DNA of 5,382 nucleotides from contig JAUWRQ010000110.1 of assembly GCA_030610515.1 (NCBI GenBank), positions 1-5,382 of the forward strand, read 5' to 3'. The notes under the pieces were generated by a model. That model was given only the letters and a program-made list of their open reading frames with translations, was not told the DNA's origin and ran no database searches. Shown here one piece after another: positions 1-5,156 of the stretch. A program made the translations under genes and the position numbers. Position 1 is the first letter of the stretch. Each line of letters begins with the position of its first letter. The DNA is from Candidatus Eiseniibacteriota bacterium. Lineage in GTDB: Bacteria; Joyebacterota; Joyebacteria; Joyebacterales; Joyebacteraceae.

Positions 1-296
1 AGCGCGTTGACGACGAGGTCTATCTCGGGATCGGACGCGAGTTCCTCCAGACCTTCCGGCCCCTCGAGAACCTCCACGTCGGAGGAAACGTCGAGCTTCG
101 ACGACCCGCCCACTCCCACAGCGACTCGCCGCGCGCCGACCGACTTCGCCTGTTCCGCAAGCAGCTCGAGACTTCTCCGCGCGGACAGGCTCACGATCTC
201 GAAGCGGTCGCGGTGGGTCGCAGCGACGTCCAGGACGCCACGGCCGATCGAACCAGTCGATCCCAGAACTGCTACGCGGATTCTCCCTCCGGCCAA
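1..296 (-). CDS. dxr: 1-deoxy-D-xylulose 5-phosphate reductoisomerase, N-terminal part
   Basis: First committed enzyme of the MEP isoprenoid pathway; converts 1-deoxy-D-xylulose 5-phosphate to 2-C-methyl-D-erythritol 4-phosphate with NADPH. Only the first 98 codons are inside the window; the frame runs off the left edge. I start it at the TTG at 294-296, 14 nt after cdsA, preceded by GGGGGGAAGG. The protein begins MAGGRIRVAVLGSTGSIGRG, with the NADPH-binding GSTGSIG at 12-18, as in all Dxr proteins. It continues with FEIVSLSARRSLELLAEQA and VGARRVAVG, and stops at LASDPEIDLVVNAL, where the family has the end of the nucleotide-binding domain. No in-frame ATG or GTG fits, so TTG is the only sensible start. 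In many bacteria rseP follows, outside this window. Confidence 0.93.
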   Translation of the reverse strand, partial: MAGGRIRVAVLGSTGSIGRGVLDVAATHRDRFEIVSLSARRSLELLAEQAKSVGARRVAVGVGGSSKLDVSSDVEVLEGPEGLEELASDPEIDLVVNA

Positions 297-310
297 CTGC
301 CTTCCCCCCG

Positions 311-1153
311 TCAGAGGCGTCCGATCACCAGGAACCGGAGATAGTAATAGACGAACGGAGCCACGAAGAGCACGCTGTCGAACCTGTCCAGCATTCCGCC
401 GTGCCCGGGCAGCGCGTGGGACGTGTCCTTGATCCTCACGTCGCGCTTCATGAGCGATTCGACGAGGTCACCGAGCGTGGCCATGACCGGCGAAATGAGC
501 CCGAGCGCGGCCACGTCGCCGAACGTGAGGAAGGGGGCGAACGTCGCCTTGGCGATGAACGCGGCGAGCACGCCGAACACGACACCCCCGAGCGCCCCCT
601 CGACGGACTTCCTGGGACTCACGCGAGGCAGGAGCTTTCGCCTCCCGAGCGCGTGCCCGACGAAGTAGGCTCCCGTGTCGGTCCCCCACGCGAGCGCGAA
701 CGCTAGGATGACGAAGAAGCCGCCCATGTCGTTACCGGGAACGTTCTCACCGAGGAGCCGGAGGAGAATGATGTGGCTCCCAAGCCACCCGACGTAGAAA
801 ACGCCGAAGAGTGTCGAGGAAATGTGGAAGACCGCACGCTCCCCGTCGCGTCTGAAGAGCTCGAGCACCATGATGATGAAGAGCACTAGCGTGATGAAGA
901 GACTCGAGTAGAAGCCGCCCCTGAAGTAGACGTACCAGGCGACGACGAGGCCGGCGGCGACGCCGACGGTCTTGTAGGGTCTGATGCCCTTGGACTCGAG
1001 CATACGGTAGAATTCGTAGAGTCCGACTCCGATGACGAGATGGACGGCGAGGAGGAACGCCAGCCCGCCCACGAGCGAGCAGACGATCACCGCGGGCACG
1101 CCGACCGCGGCGGTCAAGAGACGGGCGGTGAGCTGCCGCTTCTCAGGAGCCAT
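311..1153 (-). CDS. cdsA: Phosphatidate cytidylyltransferase (CDP-diglyceride synthase)
   Basis: Integral membrane enzyme that joins phosphatidic acid and CTP to CDP-diacylglycerol, the precursor of bacterial phospholipids. It has 280 residues, the usual size. Hydrophobic stretches at about 14-45, 62-77, 83-99, 112-133, 145-165, 186-204, 215-228 and 259-277 indicate roughly seven to eight membrane segments. The C-terminal family signature is complete at 233-259: S-L-M-K-R, then K-D, then LPGHGGMLDRFD. Upstream are GTDTGAYFVG (157-166) and SPRKSVEGALGG (179-190), also typical of the family. The ATG at 1153 lies inside the end of uppS (11-nt overlap), with only a weak G-rich site before it, so coupled translation is likely. 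uppS-cdsA-dxr is a very common bacterial order. Identification is secure. Confidence 0.96.
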   Translation of the reverse strand: MAPEKRQLTARLLTAAVGVPAVIVCSLVGGLAFLLAVHLVIGVGLYEFYRMLESKGIRPYKTVGVAAGLVVAWYVYFRGGFYSSLFITLVLFIIMVLELFRRDGERAVFHISSTLFGVFYVGWLGSHIILLRLLGENVPGNDMGGFFVILAFALAWGTDTGAYFVGHALGRRKLLPRVSPRKSVEGALGGVVFGVLAAFIAKATFAPFLTFGDVAALGLISPVMATLGDLVESLMKRDVRIKDTSHALPGHGGMLDRFDSVLFVAPFVYYYLRFLVIGRL

Positions 1154-1991
1154 CGCTGGAACCCCCGCGGGACGACGGTCCGGCGAGCTTCCCGAACCTC
1201 CGCTCCCGCTTCGCGTAGACGGCGAGCGCCTCGAAGAGGTGCTTACGTCTGAAGTCGGGCCACAACACGTCCGTGACGTATATCTCGGTGTATGCGATCT
1301 GCCAAAGAAAGAAATTGCTCAGACGAAGCTCGCCGCTCGTACGTATCAGAAGATCGGGATCGGAGAGGTCGGGCGCGTACAGAAAACGGCGGATGAGCTC
1401 GGCGTCCACATCGTCGGCCGACACCTCTCCGCGCTCGGCGCACATCACAATCTCCTTCACCGCGTCGATGATTTCCGCGCGTCCCCCGTACGAGAGCGCG
1501 AGGTTCAGCCGGAGGCCCGTGTTGCCCGACAGGAACTCGATGCTCTTGTCCAGCCGCGATCTGGCGTACTTGGGAAGGAGATCGTGCCGACCCAGGGCGT
1601 TCAGGCGGATGTTGTTCTCATTCATTTCCTCGACCTGTTCGACGAGCGTCTGGTCCAGAAGATGCATGAGCGCCGACACCTCGCTACGGGGGCGACTCCA
1701 GTTCTCCATAGAGAATGTGTAGAGCGTCAGCTCCTTCAAGCCCGTCTCGGCACTCGCCGTCACGACGTCCCTGACGGACGTCCGCGCCGCCGCGTGGCCG
1801 GCGATCCTCGGGAGTCCCCGCCTCCGCGCCCACCGTCCATTGCCGTCCATGATGACGGCCACGTGAGCCGGGAGCCTCGACCGATCGAAGGTCTCTCCTG
1901 TGTTCTTCCTGCTGCGTCGCACGGAATCTCCGTCGCCTGCCCGGATACGGAAGGACGGCGGGCGCTTGAGGCCAGCCGTCCTCCTCGTCAT
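1143..1991 (-). CDS. uppS: Isoprenyl transferase (undecaprenyl diphosphate synthase)
   Basis: Cis-prenyltransferase that adds isopentenyl diphosphate units to farnesyl diphosphate to make the C55 carrier of peptidoglycan and other glycans; acts at the inner face of the membrane. The family landmarks are all present: HVAVIMDGNGRWARRRG (43-59) with catalytic Asp49, GH at 65-66, LYTFSMENWSRP (90-101), SYGGRAEI (167-174) and LLIRTSGELRLSNFFLWQIAYTEI with TDVLWPDF (to about 247). From the ATG at 1991 the protein has 282 residues, about 30 more than E. coli UppS (253). Roughly 23 of these are a basic N-terminal extension. A GTG at 1922 with GGAG 5 nt upstream would give 259 residues and put the catalytic aspartate at position 26, as in E. 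coli. The ATG is kept because it follows the ferredoxin gene closely and the extension has coding-like codon use. The end overlaps cdsA by 11 nt. Confidence 0.93.
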   Translation of the reverse strand: MTRRTAGLKRPPSFRIRAGDGDSVRRSRKNTGETFDRSRLPAHVAVIMDGNGRWARRRGLPRIAGHAAARTSVRDVVTASAETGLKELTLYTFSMENWSRPRSEVSALMHLLDQTLVEQVEEMNENNIRLNALGRHDLLPKYARSRLDKSIEFLSGNTGLRLNLALSYGGRAEIIDAVKEIVMCAERGEVSADDVDAELIRRFLYAPDLSDPDLLIRTSGELRLSNFFLWQIAYTEIYVTDVLWPDFRRKHLFEALAVYAKRERRFGKLAGPSSRGGSSDGS

Positions 1992-1993
1992 GT

Positions 1994-1999
1994 CCTCCT
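1994..1999 (-). promoter_or_regulatory. Closely spaced ribosome binding site of uppS
   Basis: The minus strand reads AGGAGG only 2 nt before the ATG at 1989-1991. The match is perfect, but the spacing is shorter than the usual 5-9 nt. This leaves the choice between this ATG and the GTG at 1920-1922 open. Confidence 0.5.
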
Positions 2000-2015
2000 G
2001 CGGTACCGCCTGACC

Positions 2016-2186
2016 CTAGCCCTGCGAGATGGCATCGAAGACACACTCCTCAACGCAGAGCCCGCAGTCCGTGCAGGTGTCCGGGTTGATCGAGTACTTG
2101 TCCTCACCCTCCGAGATCGCCTCGACGGTACATACTGGCTTGCAGGCGCCGCAGGCAGTGCATTCGTCGCTGATCACGTACGCCAT
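2016..2186 (-). CDS. Small 2[4Fe-4S] ferredoxin (56 residues)
   Basis: Soluble low-potential electron carrier of the clostridial (bacterial) type. The ATG at 2184-2186 has a good GGAGGT site 6 nt upstream (2193-2198), and the gene ends at TAG. The protein MAYVISDECTACGACKPVCT... carries two complete CxxCxxCxxxC motifs, with cysteines 9, 12, 15, 19 and 38, 41, 44, 48. Each motif is expected to bind one [4Fe-4S] cluster, with the fourth cysteine of one serving the other cluster. The halves repeat each other (CTACGACKPVC and CTDCGLCVEEC), the usual internal duplication. The proline that commonly follows the last cysteine of each motif is replaced by Thr20 and Val49. The gene sits between frr and uppS, 91 nt after frr and 24 nt before uppS, an unusual location. 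Its partner enzyme is unknown. Similarity to the family is clear; a role in the MEP pathway is speculation. Confidence 0.93.
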   Translation of the reverse strand: MAYVISDECTACGACKPVCTVEAISEGEDKYSINPDTCTDCGLCVEECVFDAISQG

Positions 2187-2206
2187 CCGTACACCTCCGT
2201 GTTGAT

Positions 2207-2218
2207 TCGACTCGCTCC
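2207..2218. repeat. 12-bp direct repeat, ferredoxin-proximal copy
   Basis: TCGACTCGCTCC, second copy of the repeat at 2251-2262. Its last bases form part of the arm of the hairpin at 2215-2232, so each copy is joined to a hairpin in the same arrangement. Confidence 0.6.
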
Positions 2219-2232
2219 GGATGCCTCCGGAG
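2215..2232 (-). other. Hairpin upstream of the ferredoxin gene
   Basis: CTCCGG (2215-2220) and CCGGAG (2227-2232) form a six-pair, G+C-only-plus-one-A/T stem with a 6-nt loop. It lies about 29 nt upstream of the ferredoxin start and just before its ribosome binding site. Without a T run it does not look like a terminator; it might influence translation or mRNA stability, which is inference. Confidence 0.35.
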
Positions 2233-2250
2233 ACCCGCTTGCGTGCTTGC

Positions 2251-2262
2251 TCGACTCGCTCC
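2251..2262. repeat. 12-bp direct repeat, frr-proximal copy
   Basis: TCGACTCGCTCC, identical to 2207-2218 with an offset of 44 bp. It overlaps the hairpin arm at 2258-2263. Both copies lie in the gap between frr and the ferredoxin gene. Seen directly; function unknown. Confidence 0.6.
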
Positions 2263-2278
2263 CCCGTACGTCGGGAGC
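2258..2278 (-). other. Hairpin immediately after frr
   Basis: GCTCCC (2258-2263) and GGGAGC (2273-2278) form a six-pair stem around a 9-nt loop that contains the palindrome CGTACG. The outer base is the last base of the frr TAG stop. There is no T run downstream on the minus strand, so a Rho-independent terminator is unlikely. It could be an mRNA processing or protective structure. Confidence 0.35.
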
Positions 2279-2838
2279 TACACTTCCATCAGTTCCGCTT
2301 CCTTCGCCGCGAGAGTCTGGTCGATCTCGCGAGTGCGATCGTCCGTCATCTCCTGAATCGCCTTGTCGTGGGCGCGGTGGTAGTCGTCCTCGGAGATGTC
2401 GCCGGCCTTCTGCTTCTCCTTGAGCTGCTCGTTCACGTCGCGCCGTATGTTCCTGATGGCGACGCGACCTTCCTCCGCCAGCTTGTGGACGTACCGCACC
2501 ATCTCCTTGCGCCGTTCCTCCGTGAGCGGAGGAATCGGGACCCGGATGATGTTCCCGTCGTTCGACGGGTTGAGACCCAGGTCCGCCGACTGGACGGCCT
2601 TCTCGACGTCGCCCAGGAGTTTATTGTCCCAGGGCTGCACAACGAGGAGGCGCGCCTCCGGAACGCTGATGTTCGCGACCTGGCGAAGAGGCACGGTGCT
2701 CCCGTAGGCGTCGACTTTGACGCCGTCCAGAAGCGCCACTGTGGCCTTGCCCGTGCGAATCTTCGCGAACTCCCGCCTCACGGACTCGACCGCCTTGTCC
2801 ATCCGCTTCTGCGTGTCGGCGAAGAGCTCCTCTATCAT
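2278..2838 (-). CDS. frr: Ribosome recycling factor
   Basis: Together with EF-G it splits the post-termination ribosome so that subunits can be reused. The 186 residues match the family length (E. coli 185). The sequence covers the first helix of the three-helix bundle (about 1-29), the small beta-rich domain II (about 30-104, with KVDAYGSTVPLRQVANISVPEARLLVVQPWD and NDGNIIRVPIPPLTEERR), and the two long helices to the end. The conserved RNIRRD segment is present, with Arg129 and Arg132 at the same numbers as in E. coli. The ATG lies 3 nt after the pyrH stop, and AAGGGGG inside the end of pyrH, 8 nt before the ATG, serves as ribosome binding site. A hairpin begins at the stop codon on the downstream side. 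Identification is secure. Confidence 0.97.
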   Translation of the reverse strand: MIEELFADTQKRMDKAVESVRREFAKIRTGKATVALLDGVKVDAYGSTVPLRQVANISVPEARLLVVQPWDNKLLGDVEKAVQSADLGLNPSNDGNIIRVPIPPLTEERRKEMVRYVHKLAEEGRVAIRNIRRDVNEQLKEKQKAGDISEDDYHRAHDKAIQEMTDDRTREIDQTLAAKEAELMEV

Positions 2839-2841
2839 GAA

Positions 2842-3558
2842 CTACACCCCCTTGACACTGGTTCCTATCGACTCGCCCGCGACCGCCTTCGCGATGCCCC
2901 CCGGCTCGGCCAGGGCGAGGACGACTATCGGCAGGTTCTTCTCTCTCGCAAGCGAAACGGCGGTCATGTCCATGACCCCGAGTTTGCGTTCAATGACGTC
3001 CATGTACGTGAGTGAGTCGTAGCGGACGGCGTCGGGATTCAAGGCGGGGTCCGAGTCGTAGACGCCGCCCACGTTGGTCGCCTTTATCAGCGCGTCGGCT
3101 CCGAGTTCGCACGCACGAAGTGCGGCCGCCGTGTCGGTCGAGAAGAACGGGTTCCCGGTCCCGCCGACGAAGATGACGACGCGACCGGCAGACAAGGCGG
3201 CGTCGGCCGCGCGGCGGTCGAACTGGGGAACGACCCGCCCATACGCGATCGCGCTCATGACCTCCGCGGGCTGGCCGAGCCCCTCGAGGGCCTCCCTGAG
3301 CGCGAGGCCGTTCACGATCGTTGCGGTCATACCCATGAGGTCGGAGGTCACTCGGTCGGCTCCGGCCTTCTCAGCCGCGACGCCACGGACGATGTTGCCC
3401 CCGCCCACGACGACGCCGACCTGCGCGCCCGCGTCCACGGCCGCCTTGAGCTCGGACGCCAGGCGCCGGGCGGCCGTCAGAGAGACGGGCCTGCCGTCGC
3501 CCTCGCTCAGAGCCTCGCCGCTGACCTTCACGATGACTCTTCTAAATGCAACAGGCAT
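2842..3558 (-). CDS. pyrH: Uridylate kinase (UMP kinase)
   Basis: Cytoplasmic enzyme of the amino acid kinase family that phosphorylates UMP to UDP with ATP, feeding UTP and CTP synthesis. It has 238 residues, against about 240 in E. coli. Visible landmarks are the N-terminal KVSGEAL (11-17), the GGGN glycine loop (52-55), the GMTATIVNGLALREAL segment (76-91), GGTGNPFFSTD (132-142), and KATNVGGVYDSDP (159-171) with the later VMDMTA (195-200). All are typical of bacterial PyrH rather than eukaryotic UMP-CMP kinase. The ATG at 3558 overlaps the end of tsf by 17 nt. The nearest Shine-Dalgarno-like AGGAG is 13 nt upstream, which is too far to be strong, so coupling to tsf translation is likely. 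No better start exists without losing the first beta strand. Gene order tsf-pyrH-frr is the common bacterial one. Confidence 0.96.
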   Translation of the reverse strand: MPVAFRRVIVKVSGEALSEGDGRPVSLTAARRLASELKAAVDAGAQVGVVVGGGNIVRGVAAEKAGADRVTSDLMGMTATIVNGLALREALEGLGQPAEVMSAIAYGRVVPQFDRRAADAALSAGRVVIFVGGTGNPFFSTDTAAALRACELGADALIKATNVGGVYDSDPALNPDAVRYDSLTYMDVIERKLGVMDMTAVSLAREKNLPIVVLALAEPGGIAKAVAGESIGTSVKGV

Positions 3559-4180
3559 CTGCCGCCGGCTTCTCCTCGGGCTTGTGGGTCTCTCCGAGCT
3601 TCATACGGACGAAGCGCCTGATGCGCATGTTCTCGCCTAGCGTAGCGACGGTCTGCTTGAGGAGGTCCTCGATCGTAACGTCGCCGTCCTTCACAAACGG
3701 CTGCTCAAGCAGACACGCCTCCGCGTAGTACTTCTCGATGCGGCCGTCAACGATCTTGTCGACGATCTTCTCAGGCTTGCCGTCCTTGAGCGCCTGCTCG
3801 CGGTAGATCTCCCGCTCCTTGTCGAGAATGCCGGCGGGGAGTTCCTCACGCGACACAACGACCGGGTCCTGCGCCGCTATGTGCATGGCGAGGTCCTTGG
3901 CGAACATCTGGAACTGGTCGCTCCTGGCGGCGAAGTCGGTCTCGCAGTTGATCTCGACCAGGACCGCGAGCTTCGACCCGGCGTGCACGTAGGAGGCTAT
4001 GATTCCCTCACCCGTCGCCCTGTCAGCCTTCTTGGAGGCCTTCAGGACCCCGCTCTTCCTGAGGTGCTCGACGGCCTTGTCGACGTCTCCGCCGGTATCC
4101 TTGAGCGCCGACTTGCAGTCCATCATCCCGGCGCCTGTTTTCTCTCTGAGTTCCTTGACCTGGGCTGCACTGATGTCCAT
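3542..4180 (-). CDS. tsf: Translation elongation factor Ts (short form)
   Basis: Nucleotide exchange factor that releases GDP from EF-Tu in the cytoplasm. From the ATG at 4180 the protein has 212 residues. It opens with the UBA-like N-terminal domain (ISAAQVKELREKTGAGMMDCKSAL, residues about 3-26), continues with the core motif VEINCETDFAARSDQF (75-90) and QPFVKDGDVTIEDLL (160-174), and ends after ENMRIRRFVRMKLGE (183-197). The length resembles the roughly 200-residue Thermus type rather than the 283-residue E. coli type, so part of the duplicated core is absent; this is a normal family variant. An odd short tail follows, rich in Pro/Glu/Ala and ending Cys-Cys-Ile. The last 17 nt overlap the start of pyrH, suggesting translational coupling. 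Two upstream in-frame ATGs would add 7 or 17 non-conserved residues. Confidence 0.95.
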   Translation of the reverse strand: MDISAAQVKELREKTGAGMMDCKSALKDTGGDVDKAVEHLRKSGVLKASKKADRATGEGIIASYVHAGSKLAVLVEINCETDFAARSDQFQMFAKDLAMHIAAQDPVVVSREELPAGILDKEREIYREQALKDGKPEKIVDKIVDGRIEKYYAEACLLEQPFVKDGDVTIEDLLKQTVATLGENMRIRRFVRMKLGETHKPEEKPAADACCI

Positions 4181-4186
4181 GCGTTT

Positions 4187-4191
4187 CTCCG
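4187..4191 (-). promoter_or_regulatory. Ribosome binding site deciding the tsf start
   Basis: CGGAG on the minus strand lies 6 nt before the ATG at 4178-4180. The in-frame ATGs at 4199-4201 and 4229-4231 have no such sequence, and their extra residues precede the family N terminus. The site therefore favours the shorter protein. Confidence 0.75.
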
Positions 4192-4236
4192 TGAGTTCCA
4201 TTGGACCGTGGTAGGTAGGCTCGCGCGACACCGACG

Positions 4237-4998
4237 TCAGGCGGTGGCCTCAGCCTGCTCCGGCTCCTCGGCCGGCGCGGGCGGAGCGGAAGGAACCGGG
4301 TCCCGCCCTTCGAGCTCGGCCGAACGCCCCTCCAGCACCGTGTCGGCCGCGAACGCCGCGAAGAGCCTGATCGATCGAAGAGCGTCGTCGTTGCCGGGAA
4401 TCGGATAGTCGCACAGGTCTGGGTCGGCGTTCGTGTCGCAGACGCCAACGATCGGGATTCCGAGCTTCCTCGCCTCGCTGAGCGCGATGCGCTCCTTCCG
4501 AGTGTCCAGAATGAAGATGAGACTCGGGAGGTGGTCCATGTTCCTGATCCCACCGAGGACCTTCGCGAGCTTGGCCTTCTCGCGCTCGAGACGTAGCGCC
4601 TCCTTCTTCGCCAGGAGATCGTATGTCCCGTCTTCGGACATGCGCTCGATCTCCTCCAGACGCCTGACGCTCTGGCGGATCGTCCGGAGATTGGTGAGGG
4701 TTCCGCCGAGCCACCGCTCCGTGACGAACGGCATGCCGCAGCGCTGCGCCTCTTCCGCGACGATCAACTTGCCCTGACGCTTCGTGCAGACGAAGAGGAT
4801 CTTCTCGCCGCGCCTGATGACGTCGTTGATGACGTCGCCCGCGGCCTTCATGCAGACGATCGTCTTGGCTATGTCGATGATGTGGATCCGGTTCCGCTTC
4901 ATGAAGATGAAGGGCTTCATCTTCGCGTTCCATCGACGGGTCTGATGCCCGAAATGGGCGCCCGCTTCGAGGAACGCTCTCATCTCTGGTACTGCCAT
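4237..4998 (-). CDS. rpsB: 30S ribosomal protein S2
   Basis: Small-subunit ribosomal protein, 253 residues, close to the usual 230-260. The N terminus (MAVPEMRAFLEAGAHFGHQ) and the following RRWNAKMKPFIFMKRNRIHI are diagnostic. Further S2 landmarks are RWLGGTLTNLRTI at about 95-107, ILDTRKE near 164-170 and DTNADPDLCDYPIPGNDD at about 188-205. The C terminus ends in a Pro/Ala/Glu-rich tail (residues about 235-253), common and variable in the family. The frame stays open upstream to 5157, but the ATG at 4998 is chosen because it gives the family N terminus and has a strong Shine-Dalgarno sequence 8 nt upstream. The protein has five cysteines (50, 71, 87, 187, 196), which is rather many. It precedes tsf by 56 nt, the near-universal rpsB-tsf pairing. 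Identification is secure. Confidence 0.97.
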   Translation of the reverse strand: MAVPEMRAFLEAGAHFGHQTRRWNAKMKPFIFMKRNRIHIIDIAKTIVCMKAAGDVINDVIRRGEKILFVCTKRQGKLIVAEEAQRCGMPFVTERWLGGTLTNLRTIRQSVRRLEEIERMSEDGTYDLLAKKEALRLEREKAKLAKVLGGIRNMDHLPSLIFILDTRKERIALSEARKLGIPIVGVCDTNADPDLCDYPIPGNDDALRSIRLFAAFAADTVLEGRSAELEGRDPVPSAPPAPAEEPEQAEATA

Positions 4999-5006
4999 GA
5001 CCTGTG

Positions 5007-5016
5007 CCTCCCCCTT
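5007..5016 (-). promoter_or_regulatory. Ribosome binding site deciding the rpsB start
   Basis: The minus strand reads AAGGGGGAGG, 8 nt before the ATG at 4996-4998. It supports this ATG over the longer open frame that reaches back to a GTG at 5155-5157. Confidence 0.8.
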
Positions 5017-5056
5017 CACATCGGTTTTCCGACCACCGCGGCCATCATCCCGACCC

Positions 5057-5090
5057 GGGCCAGAGCGTGCTCCCCCCTGCCTCTGGACCC
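5057..5090 (-). promoter_or_regulatory. Hairpin in the rpsB leader
   Basis: In the 158-nt gap between rpsI and rpsB, CCAGAG (5060-5065 on the plus strand) pairs with CTCTGG (5081-5086). GGG (5057-5059) and CCC (5088-5090) extend this to nine G+C-rich pairs with one bulged base at 5087 and a 15-nt loop. It lies about 58 nt upstream of the rpsB start. There is no T run after it on the minus strand, so it is not a typical intrinsic terminator. In E. coli rpsB is repressed by its own product S2 through the mRNA leader. A similar role here is inference from position only; the rest of the gap shows no convincing promoter. Confidence 0.4.
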
Positions 5091-5156
5091 CCGGCTCGAT
5101 CCGGTCACGTGCTAGATTGACGACCCGCTGCACACGGCGGGCCGCCTGGTACCACA

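Noticed and set aside
1032..2423. Long plus-strand open frame of 463 codons antisense to uppS and the ferredoxin gene
   Set aside because: It runs opposite to uppS, the ferredoxin gene and parts of cdsA and frr, which all have clear family motifs. The translation is Arg/Pro/Ser-rich with no recognisable domain, as expected for a shadow frame in G+C-rich DNA.
2221..3015. Plus-strand open frame of 264 codons antisense to frr and the end of pyrH
   Set aside because: Covers two conserved genes on the opposite strand; composition is low in complexity and no domain is visible.
4181..4231. EF-Ts starting at the ATG at 4231 or 4201
   Set aside because: The extra 17 or 7 residues precede the conserved N terminus and neither ATG has a ribosome binding site, while the ATG at 4180 has one at ideal spacing.
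4250..4933. Minus-strand open frame of 227 codons within rpsB in another frame
   Set aside because: Arg/His/Glu-rich frame-shifted reading of rpsB; the S2 frame has all the family motifs.
5021..5032. TCGG-AAAA-CCGA hairpin as a terminator after rpsI
   Set aside because: Only four pairs, no T run after it on the minus strand, and it sits directly before the rpsB ribosome binding site.
5117..5122. TTGACG, a promoter -35-like hexamer on the plus strand
   Set aside because: No -10-like sequence about 17 nt downstream and no plus-strand gene to drive.
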